A DNA stretch of 64,000 nucleotides, from the NCBI RefSeq assembly GCF_010731895.1, contig NZ_AP022596.1, forward strand, positions 5,208,001 to 5,272,000, written 5' to 3'. The translations under genes and the position numbers were made by a program. Below the pieces are notes generated by a model, which saw only the letters and a list, made by a program, of their open reading frames with translations, was not told the DNA's origin and made no database searches. Of this stretch, positions 37,240 through 47,370 are shown one piece after another (within the stretch, counting starts at the first letter, position 1; the number at the start of each line of letters is the position of its first letter). The stretch comes from Mycolicibacterium helvum. GTDB lineage: Bacteria; Actinomycetota; Actinomycetes; Mycobacteriales; Mycobacteriaceae.

Positions 37240-37812
37240 TCAGGTCAGCAGTAACCGGGCTGAGGCCTCCAGCCTGGCGGCGATTTCTGTGTAGGAGGCG
37301 TATCCCATGCCGGCCCGCACCAGTGCGCCGGCGTAGAGCTGTTCCAGGGACTCGACTATGTCTGAATCGCCTTGCGCACCAAGGGCAGACGTTAGCCGCT
37401 GGTGGATCTCGCGGCCGATTCGAAAGCGCAGGTGCTCGACGTCGGGATCCTTGCCCAGCAGGGCGGTCGTCACGGCCCCAGCGAGTTCGGGCTCATCGGC
37501 GACCAGTAGGGCGATGTGCCGCAGCACACCCACCACCCGCTCGATCGGGTCGGGGGAGTCGTCGGGCGGCACAGGTGTCGAGGCCAGCCGTCGCCAGAAC
37601 ACCTCAGCGACCAGATGCTCTTTGGACGAGAAATAGGTGTAGGCGGTTGCTGCGCCGACACCGGCCTCGGCGGCCACCATCCGGATCGTCAGACCGGAGA
37701 ATCCTTCTCGGCTCAGCACGTCGACCGCGGCGCGACCCAGTCGGTCTACGGTGGCGGCCTGCTTTGCTGTCAACCGGCGTCGCGTTGATTCCCGAGCTAC
37801 CGGTTCAGACAC
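37240..37812 (-). CDS. TetR-family repressor
   Basis: A 190-residue repressor starting at GTG 37812 (VSEPVARES). The TetR HTH is at about residues 32-60 (LTIRMVAAEAGVGAATAYTYFSSKEHLV) and the C-terminal helical domain is otherwise unspecific. It is divergent, with an 82-base gap, from the methyltransferase gene at 37895, which is its most likely target. No clear palindrome stands out in the gap. Confidence 0.82.
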   Translation of the reverse strand: MSEPVARESTRRRLTAKQAATVDRLGRAAVDVLSREGFSGLTIRMVAAEAGVGAATAYTYFSSKEHLVAEVFWRRLASTPVPPDDSPDPIERVVGVLRHIALLVADEPELAGAVTTALLGKDPDVEHLRFRIGREIHQRLTSALGAQGDSDIVESLEQLYAGALVRAGMGYASYTEIAARLEASARLLLT

Positions 37813-37885
37813 ATGTCCGGACGCTACTACAACCCACCAGCAGCGACAAGGTGCGCGCTGGCCATCGACCATCCCGACGGGTTAG

Positions 37886-39624
<1,739 letters not shown>

Positions 39625-39641
<17 letters not shown>

Positions 39642-40356
39642 TCGTGATCGGCTTCTCGAAGTAGAGGGCGACACTCTTGCCGACCAGCGGATTGAGCGCG
39701 GCTTCGGCCACCCTGGTCAGAGCGGGCCGAGACATCATGTCCCACACCAGCAGCTGGTGGTACGCCTTGACTGCTGGATGATCCGGCTTCTCCACGCCGA
39801 CAGCGCATTTGAGCCACCAGAACGGGGAATGCAGCGCGTGGGCGTGATGTGAGTGGGTGAAGGTGAGTCCACCGCGAACAAGCTTGGCCTGCAACTCGTC
39901 GGCCTTGTAGATGCGGATGTGGCCACCCTCGTTGGCGTGGTATTCGTCGGACAGCAGCCAGCAGATCCGCTCGGGCAGCCACCGCGGCACGGTCACCGCC
40001 AGCTTGCCGCCGGGCTTGAGGACCCGGATGAGTTCGGCGATGGCCGCGTCGTCGGCGGGGATGTGCTCGAGGATCTCCGAAGCGATCACGCAGTCGAAGC
40101 TCGCGTCCGGATAGGGCAGTGCCAGCGCGTCGCCCACCACGACCTGCGCCTTGGCTGATTCCGGTGCCTCGCCGGCTTCGCCCATCGCCTGTAGCAGGGT
40201 GTCGACGTCGGCCAGCTCGGCGGCGTCCTGGTCGAACGCGATGACGTCGGCGCCGCGCCGGTACGCCTCGAAGCTGTGCCGCCCGGCGCCGCAGCCGACG
40301 TCGATGACCTTGGTTCCCGGTCCGACGGCTAGCCGGTCATAGTCGACGGTCAGCAC
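39625..40356 (-). CDS. Class I SAM-dependent methyltransferase (type 11)
   Basis: A 243-residue methyltransferase with the classical motif I VIDVGCGAGRHSFEA, acidic motif II (VIAFDQD) and LPYPDASFDCVIASEILEHI. This is the UbiE/type 11 pattern. It overlaps the glycosyltransferase stop by 7 bases and the toroid-enzyme start by 17 bases, so the three are cotranscribed. A sugar O-methylation or polyprenyl-linked substrate is plausible by neighbourhood only. The C-terminal third (HHAHALHSPFWWLKC) is hydrophobic and may sit at the membrane. Confidence 0.8.
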
Positions 40357-41621
40357 GGCTCGTCCACCGCCTCGACGGCGTCGGTGACGCGGCCGGTTCG
40401 CCCAATGGCCTGCTCGTAGACGCGCACCGTCTGCGCAGCCACCGATTCCCAGCTGAACACGTCAAGAGCACGACGCCGGCCCGCGGTGCCGAGCCATTGC
40501 CGGCGCTCGGGCGATTCCAATTGCCTGCCCAATGCCGCGATCAGCTCGTTGACGTCACCCGGTGTCACCAGGTCGGCGCATTCACCGTCGGCACCCAGTA
40601 CCTCGGGTAAGGCTCCGGCTCGGCTGGCCACGACGGGGGTCCCGCTGGCCATGGCCTCAACCGCGGGCAGTGAGAAACCTTCATAAAGAGAGGGGATGCA
40701 AGCGATCTCGGCCGATGCGAACAGTGCCGCCAGATCTTCGTCGGACAGGCCGCTGGTGATGTGCACGATGTCACTGATACCCAGTTCGGCGATGAGCTTC
40801 TCGGTCGGGCCGTTCGGCTCCAGTTTGGCCACCAGCTGCAGTTCCAGGTCGTGCTCGACGCGCAACCTGGCCACCGCGTGCAGCAGATGTCCGATTCCCT
40901 TGAGTGGGCGGTCGGCGCTGGAGATCGCGATGATGCGGCCCGGGACGCGCGGCTGGTCGGACGGCTTGAACAGGTCGGTGTCCACCCCGAGCGGAACGAC
41001 GCGCAGCTGCCTAGGGCTGACTCCGAAGTCGTCGGCGATGTCGGTGGCCGACGACGACGACACTGTCAACAGGTCCGGAATCTTCCTTGCGACCTTCTTC
41101 TGCATCTGCGCAAAGCCATACCATCTGTGCACCAACGGCTTTCGCCACCACTTGGCGGCGGCCAGGTCGAGCACGCGGTCCCGGGTGATCGGGTGGTGCA
41201 CGGTGGCCACCACGGGAAGGCCCATGTCGGCGATCCGCAGCAGGCCGGTGCCTAGGCACTGGTTGTCGTGCACGATGTCGAATTCGTCGAGGCGGCCAGC
41301 CAGCAGTCGGGCGGCCCGCAGGCTGAAGGTGCGCGGTTCGGGGAAGCCCGACGTCCACATGGTGGCCAGCTCCAGCACGTCGATGCGGTCGCGGATCTCA
41401 CTGGGGTGGGGTACCCGGAACGGGTCGGGTTCCCGGTAGAGATCAAGGCTGGGAACCTCGGTCAGCCGAACCCGCGGATCGAGGATCTCGGGGTAGGGCT
41501 GGCCGGAGAAAACCTCGACGTCATGGCCCAGTTCCACCAGCCCGCGACTCAGGTGCCGAACGTAGACGCCCTGCCCGCCACAGTGGGTTTTGCTGCGGTA
41601 GGACAGCAACGCGATCCGCAT
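40350..41621 (-). CDS. GT4 glycosyltransferase
   Basis: A 423-residue GT-B enzyme, retaining type. The N-terminal CGGQGVYVRHLSRGLVELGH loop and the C-terminal donor site EGFSLPAVEAMASGTPVV (the E-x7-E motif) are both intact. The start is ATG 41621, seven bases after AGGAG; the GTG at 41627 is only one base from that site. It is the first gene of a three-gene operon, divergent from the metallo-beta-lactamase-fold gene. Donor is probably a nucleotide sugar; product unknown. Confidence 0.85.
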   Translation of the reverse strand: MRIALLSYRSKTHCGGQGVYVRHLSRGLVELGHDVEVFSGQPYPEILDPRVRLTEVPSLDLYREPDPFRVPHPSEIRDRIDVLELATMWTSGFPEPRTFSLRAARLLAGRLDEFDIVHDNQCLGTGLLRIADMGLPVVATVHHPITRDRVLDLAAAKWWRKPLVHRWYGFAQMQKKVARKIPDLLTVSSSSATDIADDFGVSPRQLRVVPLGVDTDLFKPSDQPRVPGRIIAISSADRPLKGIGHLLHAVARLRVEHDLELQLVAKLEPNGPTEKLIAELGISDIVHITSGLSDEDLAALFASAEIACIPSLYEGFSLPAVEAMASGTPVVASRAGALPEVLGADGECADLVTPGDVNELIAALGRQLESPERRQWLGTAGRRRALDVFSWESVAAQTVRVYEQAIGRTGRVTDAVEAVDEPC

Positions 41622-41716
41622 CTTCACACTCCTGCAACGTCCATGACCGACACGGCCGAGTCACTCACCGGGCTCGCATATGTCATCGTGAGAACAACCG
41701 GACACGGTCAGCGAGC

Positions 41717-41743
41717 TGTCTGGACATGTGTCTGGACTATAAT
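41717..41743 (+). promoter_or_regulatory. Promoter with two direct repeats before a TATAAT box
   Basis: TGTCTGGAC occurs at 41717-41725 and again at 41729-41737, and the second copy runs straight into TATAAT (41738-41743). The 12-base spacing puts both copies on similar faces of the helix. This looks like a promoter for the gene at 41812 with a regulator bound over its -35 region. It lies in the divergent gap next to the GT4 gene. Confidence 0.55.
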
Positions 41744-41791
41744 TCGCTTAGCTACATACTGCAACGTAAGTGCCCAGTCTCTACCCTATGT

Positions 41792-41809
41792 CAGGACTAG
41801 TTTGTCCTG
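41792..41809 (+). promoter_or_regulatory. Hairpin directly before a start codon
   Basis: CAGGAC (41792-41797) and GTCCTG (41804-41809) are perfect arms around a six-base loop, ending two bases before the ATG at 41812. The only AGGA in this leader is inside the left arm, so the hairpin could hide the ribosome binding site. Confidence 0.45.
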
Positions 41810-41811
41810 TT

Positions 41812-42516
41812 ATGCACTACGACTGGGAAGCTCTTTCCGATGGTGTGTACCGCTGCCGGTTACCGTTCCTTGACGTTACCGTCGGACTGGTGCGCGGCGA
41901 CGACAGAATTCTACTGATTGATTGCGGCACAACACTTTCCGAGGCGGCTCGGATCGCAGAGGATGTCGGGGAGCTCACCGGCGGTGTGGTCACCGATGTG
42001 GTGATGACGCACCATCATTTCGACCACATCCTCGGCTCGTCCGGCTTCGGTACGGCCGTCCTATATTCGCCTGCCGCGGTGGCTGAGGCGCTGACCACCC
42101 GAATCGGCGAGGTTCGCGCCCACGCTCTGCAGTACGGGGCCGACCCGGGGCCGCTGGACCGCGCGATCGCCGGGCTCCGAGCCCCCGACCACGTGGTGAC
42201 GGTCGCCGATCTGGATCTCGGCGGGCGCAGCGTCCACCTGGAACTGCCCGGACCTGGCCATACCGACCATGACCTGGTGGTTGTCGTCCCAGCCAGCCCG
42301 CAGGGCCAGCCCACGGTGGTGTTCTGCGGCGACCTCGTCGAGGAATCCGCTGACCCGGCTATCGACGTCGGTTCGGACCTTCCCAGCTGGCCGCATGCGC
42401 TGGACCGGATCGTGCTGCTGGGCGGCCCGGGCGCGATCTATGTTCCCGGCCATGGGGCGGTGGTGGACGCGGCGTTCGTACGGGCTCAGCGCGACTGGCT
42501 GGCCGCCCTCGGTTGA
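41812..42516 (+). CDS. Metallo-beta-lactamase-fold hydrolase
   Basis: A 234-residue binuclear metal hydrolase. VMTHHHFDH is the HxHxDH zinc motif; later ligands are PGHTDHD (His), CGDLVEE (Asp) and YVPGHGAVV (His). ATG 41812 (MHYDWEALSDG) is preferred because residues before it are not family-like. It has its own promoter with direct repeats. The substrate is unknown; small MBL-fold proteins of this size are often thioesterases, lactonases or glyoxalase II-like. Confidence 0.82.
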   Translation: MHYDWEALSDGVYRCRLPFLDVTVGLVRGDDRILLIDCGTTLSEAARIAEDVGELTGGVVTDVVMTHHHFDHILGSSGFGTAVLYSPAAVAEALTTRIGEVRAHALQYGADPGPLDRAIAGLRAPDHVVTVADLDLGGRSVHLELPGPGHTDHDLVVVVPASPQGQPTVVFCGDLVEESADPAIDVGSDLPSWPHALDRIVLLGGPGAIYVPGHGAVVDAAFVRAQRDWLAALG

Positions 42517-42623
42517 TCCCCGAATCCGCTTCGCTCCCGCCCGCCGCTCGATCGATCGATCCCCGAGTCGCTTCGCTCCCGCCCGCCGCGTCGATCCCCG
42601 AGTCGCTTCGCTCCCGCCCGCCG
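42515..42623. repeat. Three 31-bp intergenic repeats
   Basis: A unit beginning GATCCCCGAGTCGCTTCGCT and ending CCCGCCCGCCG is present at 42515-42546 (one-base-longer variant), 42558-42588 and 42593-42623. The array fills the gap between two convergent genes and overlaps the stop of the first. GC-rich short repeats of this type occur between genes in several mycobacteria; they may act in transcript ends or be slippage products. Confidence 0.85.
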
Positions 42624-42643
42624 GGGGATCCCCGCGAGCTGAC

Positions 42644-45574
42644 TCACCAGCCCGTCGACAGCACCCGGTCGAGCATGTCGACGAAGAAATCGGCCGATTC
42701 CCGGCTGATGCACATCGGGGGTTTGACCTTGAGCACGTTCTGCCGGTCGCCGGTCGGCTGGACAATGACGCCGAGCTCACGAAGCCGTTCGCAGATCGCG
42801 GCCGTTTCCTCGACGGCGGGTTCCAGCGTCGTCCGGTCGCGTACCAACTCGACGCCCATGTACAGCCCGCTGCCGTGTACGGTGCCGATCAACTCGTGGC
42901 GGGTAGCCAGCTCGTTGATGCGGGTCTTGAGGTGGTCGCCGACGGTCAGGGCGTTGCGCTGCAGCCCTTCCTTCTCCAGCATGTCGAGCACTGTCAGGCC
43001 GACCACGCAGGAGACCGGGCTGCCGCCGGCCGAGGAGAAGAAGTAGCCCTGGGTGCGGTACTTCTCGGCGACCGCGCGGGTGGTGATGACTGCCCCGAGC
43101 GGCTGGCCGTTGCCCATCGCTTTCGCGACGGTGACGATATCGGGCACCACGTCCTGTTGCTGGAAGCTCCAGAATGACCGGCCGGTGCGGCCGTAGCCGA
43201 CCTGTACCTCGTCGGCGATGGCGAGACCGCCTGTGGCGCGTACCGCCGCGTAGACAGCCGCGAGATAGCCGTCGGGCAGCGCCATGCCGCCGGCATTGCC
43301 GTAGAACGGTTCGCAGATGAACGCAGCGGGTGGCTTTCCTTGTGCGGCAAGCTGTTCGATGATCTCGACGGCCTCGAGGGCGTAGCGCGCCGCGTCTGTT
43401 CCGCGATACTCGCCGCGGTAGGCGTTGGGCGAGGGGACGGTGTGCACCCACTCCGGCCGGGTGGCCAGTGCGTTGGGGTTGTCGGCCACCGACGTCGAGA
43501 CGGCATCGGTGGCGTAGGTCCAGCCGTGGTAGGCCTCGGCCACTGCGACCACATCTTGGCGCCCGGTGGTGGCCATCGCCAGCCGCAGCGCCAGGTCGAC
43601 GGCCTCGGAGCCGGAGTTCACCAGGAACACCGTGTCCAGCGGGTCGGGCAGGGTAGCTGCCAGCCGCTCGGAGAGCGCGACCACGGCACCGTAGTTGAAC
43701 CGCGAATTGGTGTTGAGTCGGCGCCACTGACGAGCGACGGCATCGGCGAGCACGGGATGGCCGTGGCCGAGAACCGCGACGTTGTTGACCATGTCGAGGT
43801 AGCTACGGGCGTCGTTCGCCAGCATGTGCTCGCGCCAGCCGCGCTCGATGCGGGGTGGGTTGAGGTAGTAGTGCTCCTGGACGCTGGCGAAGGAGTCCGC
43901 CCGACGCCGCCACAGTGCCTCGCTGTCGTCGGCCGCCGGGGTCGCCGGTGCCAGACCGAGCAGCGGGCTGGGATCGTCAACCAGGCTCAGCCAGCCCGCG
44001 GCGTATTCGGCCCGCACGAAATCGGGGACCCCCAGGTCGAACTGTCTGCGGCACTGGATCCACACATGGGCCTCGACGGTTCCCAACCCGGTGCCTGCGG
44101 CGACGTGCTGGCCTGGTTGCAGCTGGTCGCTGATGCGCAGGGCGCCGCGCACTTCCACCGATCCTGCGGTGCCGGTCAGGGTGATCGAGTCGGCGTCGAC
44201 GGCGTCCACCACGCCGCTCCACGGGGCGATGATCGGCATCGGCGCGGCCGGCCACAGGTCCACGCCGGTGCCAACGGTGGGCGCGGATTGCGGGCTCAGC
44301 GGTACCGACCGGGTCAGGCGCGGCTGGCCGAACGTGCTGACGATCGCCTGGGCGCCGTCGGCGAGTGCCTCGGCGACAAGGTCGTCCTCGCAGCCGGCGG
44401 CCAGCCACCGGCCGTAATCCACTGCGTCGGATTCCGCGGACAGGTCCAGTCGCACGACGGAACCGGCGGTCAACCCGCTGATCAGCGGGCCCTCCACCGG
44501 TAGCGGATCAGCCGTGGGCCTGACCCCCAGCGCGGCGCGGATCTGGGCGGTCATGACTTCGCGGGGCACTTCGACGGCGCGTTCGAAGATCCGCCATTCC
44601 CACTCCAGGGCGCTGGTGGCGTAGTCGTTGTCGGCATCGATCGCGGCCTGATGGACGCCGCTGACCACAAGTACCGCGGCGCGTAGCACGACCAGCGGCC
44701 AGAGCGCTTCGATCTCGGCGGGCCCCAGCGGGCGCACCGCGTGGAACGCGGCGATGGCGGGCAGGGTGGCGACAGGTTCACCGCCCTCGTGGCGCAGCAG
44801 CGAGGAGACCGCGATCGCCAGTTCTCCCACGGTCCAGGATCTGGTCAGGTCACCTAGGTCGATGACGCCATCGGGAATCCGGCCGGTATCCGCTGGACCG
44901 CATACGACGTTGTCGTCGGTGATGTCGCCATGGATCACCTGGACCGGCAGGTCCTCACTGAGGTCGGCGACCACTTGCCCGGCCGCCGCGGCCGCGGCCT
45001 CGACAGCCTCTCGGCGCGCCGCATCGGTGAGGTGCGCGGCGAGCACCTCGACCGTGCGTTGGGCGTGGCGCAAATCCCACTGCAAGACGCGGTCGACGCC
45101 GGCGTGCTCGAAGTCGGCCAGGGCACCGACGGTGCGAGCAGCCAACGCGCCCAGCGCTGCCGCCTGGGCGGGACTGACGTACTGCTCACCGCTCAGGGTG
45201 CCGCCGACCAGGTGGGCGATGATCCGTGCGTAGAGCACGGTGCCGTCCGCACCGCGCAGCTCCGCGATCGGTGCGACGCCGGCAAGCCCGACATTCGTCG
45301 CGGTGCGGACATCCGCCCCGGACTGCCGGATATGGGCCGCGGCGGCGTCCTGGGCCTCCAGTTCGATACGGGAGAACGCCGGGTTGGCGATCTTGAGGAC
45401 CCCGATCGGCTCGCCGTCGGGGGCGCTCAGTAGGAAGTTGGCGTCCTGCTGGCTGCCCAGCGGGGTGACCTGTGCGTCGACCCCGAACTGGGTCGTGGCG
45501 ATCTCGCGGGCCTGGGCCGGGGTGACCGCCGGCACCGGAAGCTCCTCGGCGTGGAAGAAGTCGAACAGTGTCAT
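42644..45574 (-). CDS. Kinase - M23-like - class III aminotransferase fusion
   Basis: A 976-residue three-part protein; ATG 45574 (MTLFDFFHAEE) is the start although the frame is open 134 codons further. Residues about 20-400 are an APH-fold kinase (H215-GD....N, then VIDLGDLT). Residues about 455-570 resemble a lysostaphin-type M23 fold (GVDLWPAAPMPIIAPWSGVV) but the zinc His residues are mostly missing. Residues about 590-976 are a PLP class III aminotransferase (PLP lysine K818 in VAKAMGNG; ADEVQVGYGRTG). Human counterparts of the two outer domains are hydroxylysine kinase and the phospholyases AGXT2L1/2, so phosphorylation then elimination of an amino alcohol is the likely chemistry. Confidence 0.85.
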   Translation of the reverse strand: MTLFDFFHAEELPVPAVTPAQAREIATTQFGVDAQVTPLGSQQDANFLLSAPDGEPIGVLKIANPAFSRIELEAQDAAAAHIRQSGADVRTATNVGLAGVAPIAELRGADGTVLYARIIAHLVGGTLSGEQYVSPAQAAALGALAARTVGALADFEHAGVDRVLQWDLRHAQRTVEVLAAHLTDAARREAVEAAAAAAGQVVADLSEDLPVQVIHGDITDDNVVCGPADTGRIPDGVIDLGDLTRSWTVGELAIAVSSLLRHEGGEPVATLPAIAAFHAVRPLGPAEIEALWPLVVLRAAVLVVSGVHQAAIDADNDYATSALEWEWRIFERAVEVPREVMTAQIRAALGVRPTADPLPVEGPLISGLTAGSVVRLDLSAESDAVDYGRWLAAGCEDDLVAEALADGAQAIVSTFGQPRLTRSVPLSPQSAPTVGTGVDLWPAAPMPIIAPWSGVVDAVDADSITLTGTAGSVEVRGALRISDQLQPGQHVAAGTGLGTVEAHVWIQCRRQFDLGVPDFVRAEYAAGWLSLVDDPSPLLGLAPATPAADDSEALWRRRADSFASVQEHYYLNPPRIERGWREHMLANDARSYLDMVNNVAVLGHGHPVLADAVARQWRRLNTNSRFNYGAVVALSERLAATLPDPLDTVFLVNSGSEAVDLALRLAMATTGRQDVVAVAEAYHGWTYATDAVSTSVADNPNALATRPEWVHTVPSPNAYRGEYRGTDAARYALEAVEIIEQLAAQGKPPAAFICEPFYGNAGGMALPDGYLAAVYAAVRATGGLAIADEVQVGYGRTGRSFWSFQQQDVVPDIVTVAKAMGNGQPLGAVITTRAVAEKYRTQGYFFSSAGGSPVSCVVGLTVLDMLEKEGLQRNALTVGDHLKTRINELATRHELIGTVHGSGLYMGVELVRDRTTLEPAVEETAAICERLRELGVIVQPTGDRQNVLKVKPPMCISRESADFFVDMLDRVLSTGW

Positions 45575-45640
45575 GGCGAACTCACTGTACTGCCGAGCCG
45601 ACCGGTAGTACCGCGTCGGATCTGCCGATACGGTGGGCAG

Positions 45641-46198
45641 ATGCGGGCGCTGATCATCGTCGACGTGCAGAACGATTTCTGTGAAGGGGGATCGCTGGCC
45701 GTGGCCGGGGCCGGCGCGGTGGTGCGCGCGATCAACGCGCTGCTGGCCCGGGACCACGGCTATGACCATGTAGTCGCGACCAAGGACTATCACGTGAACC
45801 CCGGCGCCCACTTCGCCGACCACCCCGATTATGTCGACACCTGGCCGCGGCACTGTGTGGCCGGAACCGCCGGTGCCGAGTTCCATCCGGAACTGAACAC
45901 CGCGCCGGTCGAGGCGGTATTCCACAAAGGTGCCTACACGGCCGCCTACAGCGGCTTCGAAGGCGCCACCGACCACACCTCACTGACCGACTGGTTGCGT
46001 GCCCGCGGTGTCGACGACGTTGATATCGCCGGCATCGCCACCGACTACTGCGTGCGCCAGACCGCAGCCGACGCCACCCGCGCCGGCTTCAAAACTCGTG
46101 TCCTGGTGGATCTTACGGCCGGGGTCGCCCCTGGATCGACCGCCGAGGCGCTGGACGAGATGCGTGGTCGCGGCGTTGAACTGGTCCGCAGCGCGTGA
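45641..46198 (+). CDS. pncA: Nicotinamidase/pyrazinamidase PncA
   Basis: A 185-residue amidohydrolase converting nicotinamide to nicotinic acid for NAD salvage, and pyrazinamide to pyrazinoic acid. The catalytic triad is Asp8, Lys96 and Cys137 (Cys138 in M. tuberculosis; one residue is deleted before it). Metal ligands Asp49, His51, His57 and His71 are all present. The start at 45641 gives MRALIIVDVQNDFCEGGSLA as in M. tuberculosis. Nothing in the active site suggests loss of pyrazinamidase activity. It is divergent from the fusion gene with 66 bases between, and its stop overlaps the next start. Confidence 0.96.
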   Translation: MRALIIVDVQNDFCEGGSLAVAGAGAVVRAINALLARDHGYDHVVATKDYHVNPGAHFADHPDYVDTWPRHCVAGTAGAEFHPELNTAPVEAVFHKGAYTAAYSGFEGATDHTSLTDWLRARGVDDVDIAGIATDYCVRQTAADATRAGFKTRVLVDLTAGVAPGSTAEALDEMRGRGVELVRSA

Positions 46199-46989
46199 TG
46201 CCAGAATTGCGCTCGGCGCTGCTCGACGCCGTCGACCGCTCCCCACAGATGGCGGCCGAACACGACCGGGCCGGCTGGGTAGGCCTGTTCACCGCCGATG
46301 GCCAGGTGGAGGATCCGGTGGGTTCGCGGCCGCATGTCGGGCCGCTGCAGCTCGGGCGGTTCTACGACACGTTCATCGCACCGCGCCAGATCGTCTTCCG
46401 GCATGAGGCCGACATCGTCTCGGAGACAACGGTTATCCGGGACGTTGTACTCGAAGTCGGGATGGGGCCGGCGGTGACAATGCACATCCCGGCGGTATTG
46501 CGTTACGACCTGCGTGACGTGGCGACGCAGTGGCGGATCGAGCGGCTGCGCGCCTACTGGGAACTCCCGGCGATGGTCGTGCAATTCGCTGGTAACGGGT
46601 TGGCGGCGGGTCCGCAGGCATTGGAACTGAGCCGCGCTCTGATCCGCAATCAGGGGCTGCGCGGATCCCTGGGATTCGCCGCGGGTTTTCGCGGTGCTCG
46701 TTTCCGCGGCAAGCGGACGGTGCGGGCCTTTCTGACCGCGGTCGCTGCTGGGGACCAGTTGCGGGCCTGGCGGTCGCTAGGGCCGGGAGCGCTGATCACC
46801 CTTGGCGAGCGAAATCCGGTGAAATTCGGTGCGTTCAGCGACGAGCTGACGGGAACGTCGTGGACCACGGTAATCGCTGCCGGGTCGTCGGTGACCGTCG
46901 CACTGCGCGGCCCACGGCCGGGGGTGCTGATCGCCGAACTCGGTGCTGGCGGCGGCGTCATCACCCGGCTGCAGTACTTCGCCGAGTGA
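46198..46989 (+). CDS. Rv2042c-like protein, SnoaL/NTF2-type N-terminus
   Basis: A 263-residue protein whose N-terminal 130 residues look like an NTF2/SnoaL fold (HDRAGWVGLFTADGQVEDPVGS) and whose C-terminal half (KRTVRAFLTAVAAGDQLRAW onward) looks like a second, shorter copy of the same cone fold. ATG 46198 overlaps the pncA stop (TGATG). The same pair, pncA then Rv2042c, occurs in M. tuberculosis. No catalytic residues can be assigned. A link with NAD metabolism is suggested only by position. Confidence 0.75.
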   Translation: MPELRSALLDAVDRSPQMAAEHDRAGWVGLFTADGQVEDPVGSRPHVGPLQLGRFYDTFIAPRQIVFRHEADIVSETTVIRDVVLEVGMGPAVTMHIPAVLRYDLRDVATQWRIERLRAYWELPAMVVQFAGNGLAAGPQALELSRALIRNQGLRGSLGFAAGFRGARFRGKRTVRAFLTAVAAGDQLRAWRSLGPGALITLGERNPVKFGAFSDELTGTSWTTVIAAGSSVTVALRGPRPGVLIAELGAGGGVITRLQYFAE

Positions 46990-47355
46990 CTAGCGCAGCA
47001 TCTCGGCGAGGACCGCGGCCTCGCTACGGTCGGCATCCTTGGTTGCGGTGAGCAATGTCAACGCGCCGTGCCTCGCAAGCCGGCGCAGCTCGTCCAACAC
47101 TTCCGCGCGTTGAGGGTCGGTCAGCTCCTCGCGATAGCGCCGAGCGAACTCGTCGAACAGCGTTGGGTCGTGGTGGTACCAGGTGCGCAGCTCCGTCGAC
47201 GGAGCGACGTCTTTGCACCATCGGTCGAGCTGCGCGCGGTCCTTGCTGATACCGCGGGGCCACAGCCGGTCGACGAGGACGCGGGTGCCGTCGGCCGGCG
47301 TGGGATCGTCATAGATCCGCCGAAGCCGCACTTCATTGCTTGGTCGGTTCGCCAT
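46990..47355 (-). CDS. DUF488 protein
   Basis: A 121-residue soluble protein of the DUF488 family. VLVDRLWPRGISK near residue 28, then WCKDVAPSTELRTWYHHD, FARRYREEL and a C-terminal TLLTATKD are the conserved parts. The fold is thought to bind nucleic acid or act in stress responses, but no activity is established. It abuts the end of the preceding gene (convergent, no gap) and lies 15 bases past the DUF1206 gene's end on the same strand. Confidence 0.85.
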   Translation of the reverse strand: MANRPSNEVRLRRIYDDPTPADGTRVLVDRLWPRGISKDRAQLDRWCKDVAPSTELRTWYHHDPTLFDEFARRYREELTDPQRAEVLDELRRLARHGALTLLTATKDADRSEAAVLAEMLR

Positions 47356-47370
47356 GACGACAAGGTTGCG

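Noticed and set aside
42644..45976. Extending the fusion protein to 1110 codons
   Set aside because: The extra 134 codons cross the divergent promoter and start of pncA; the family begins at MTLFDFFHAEE.
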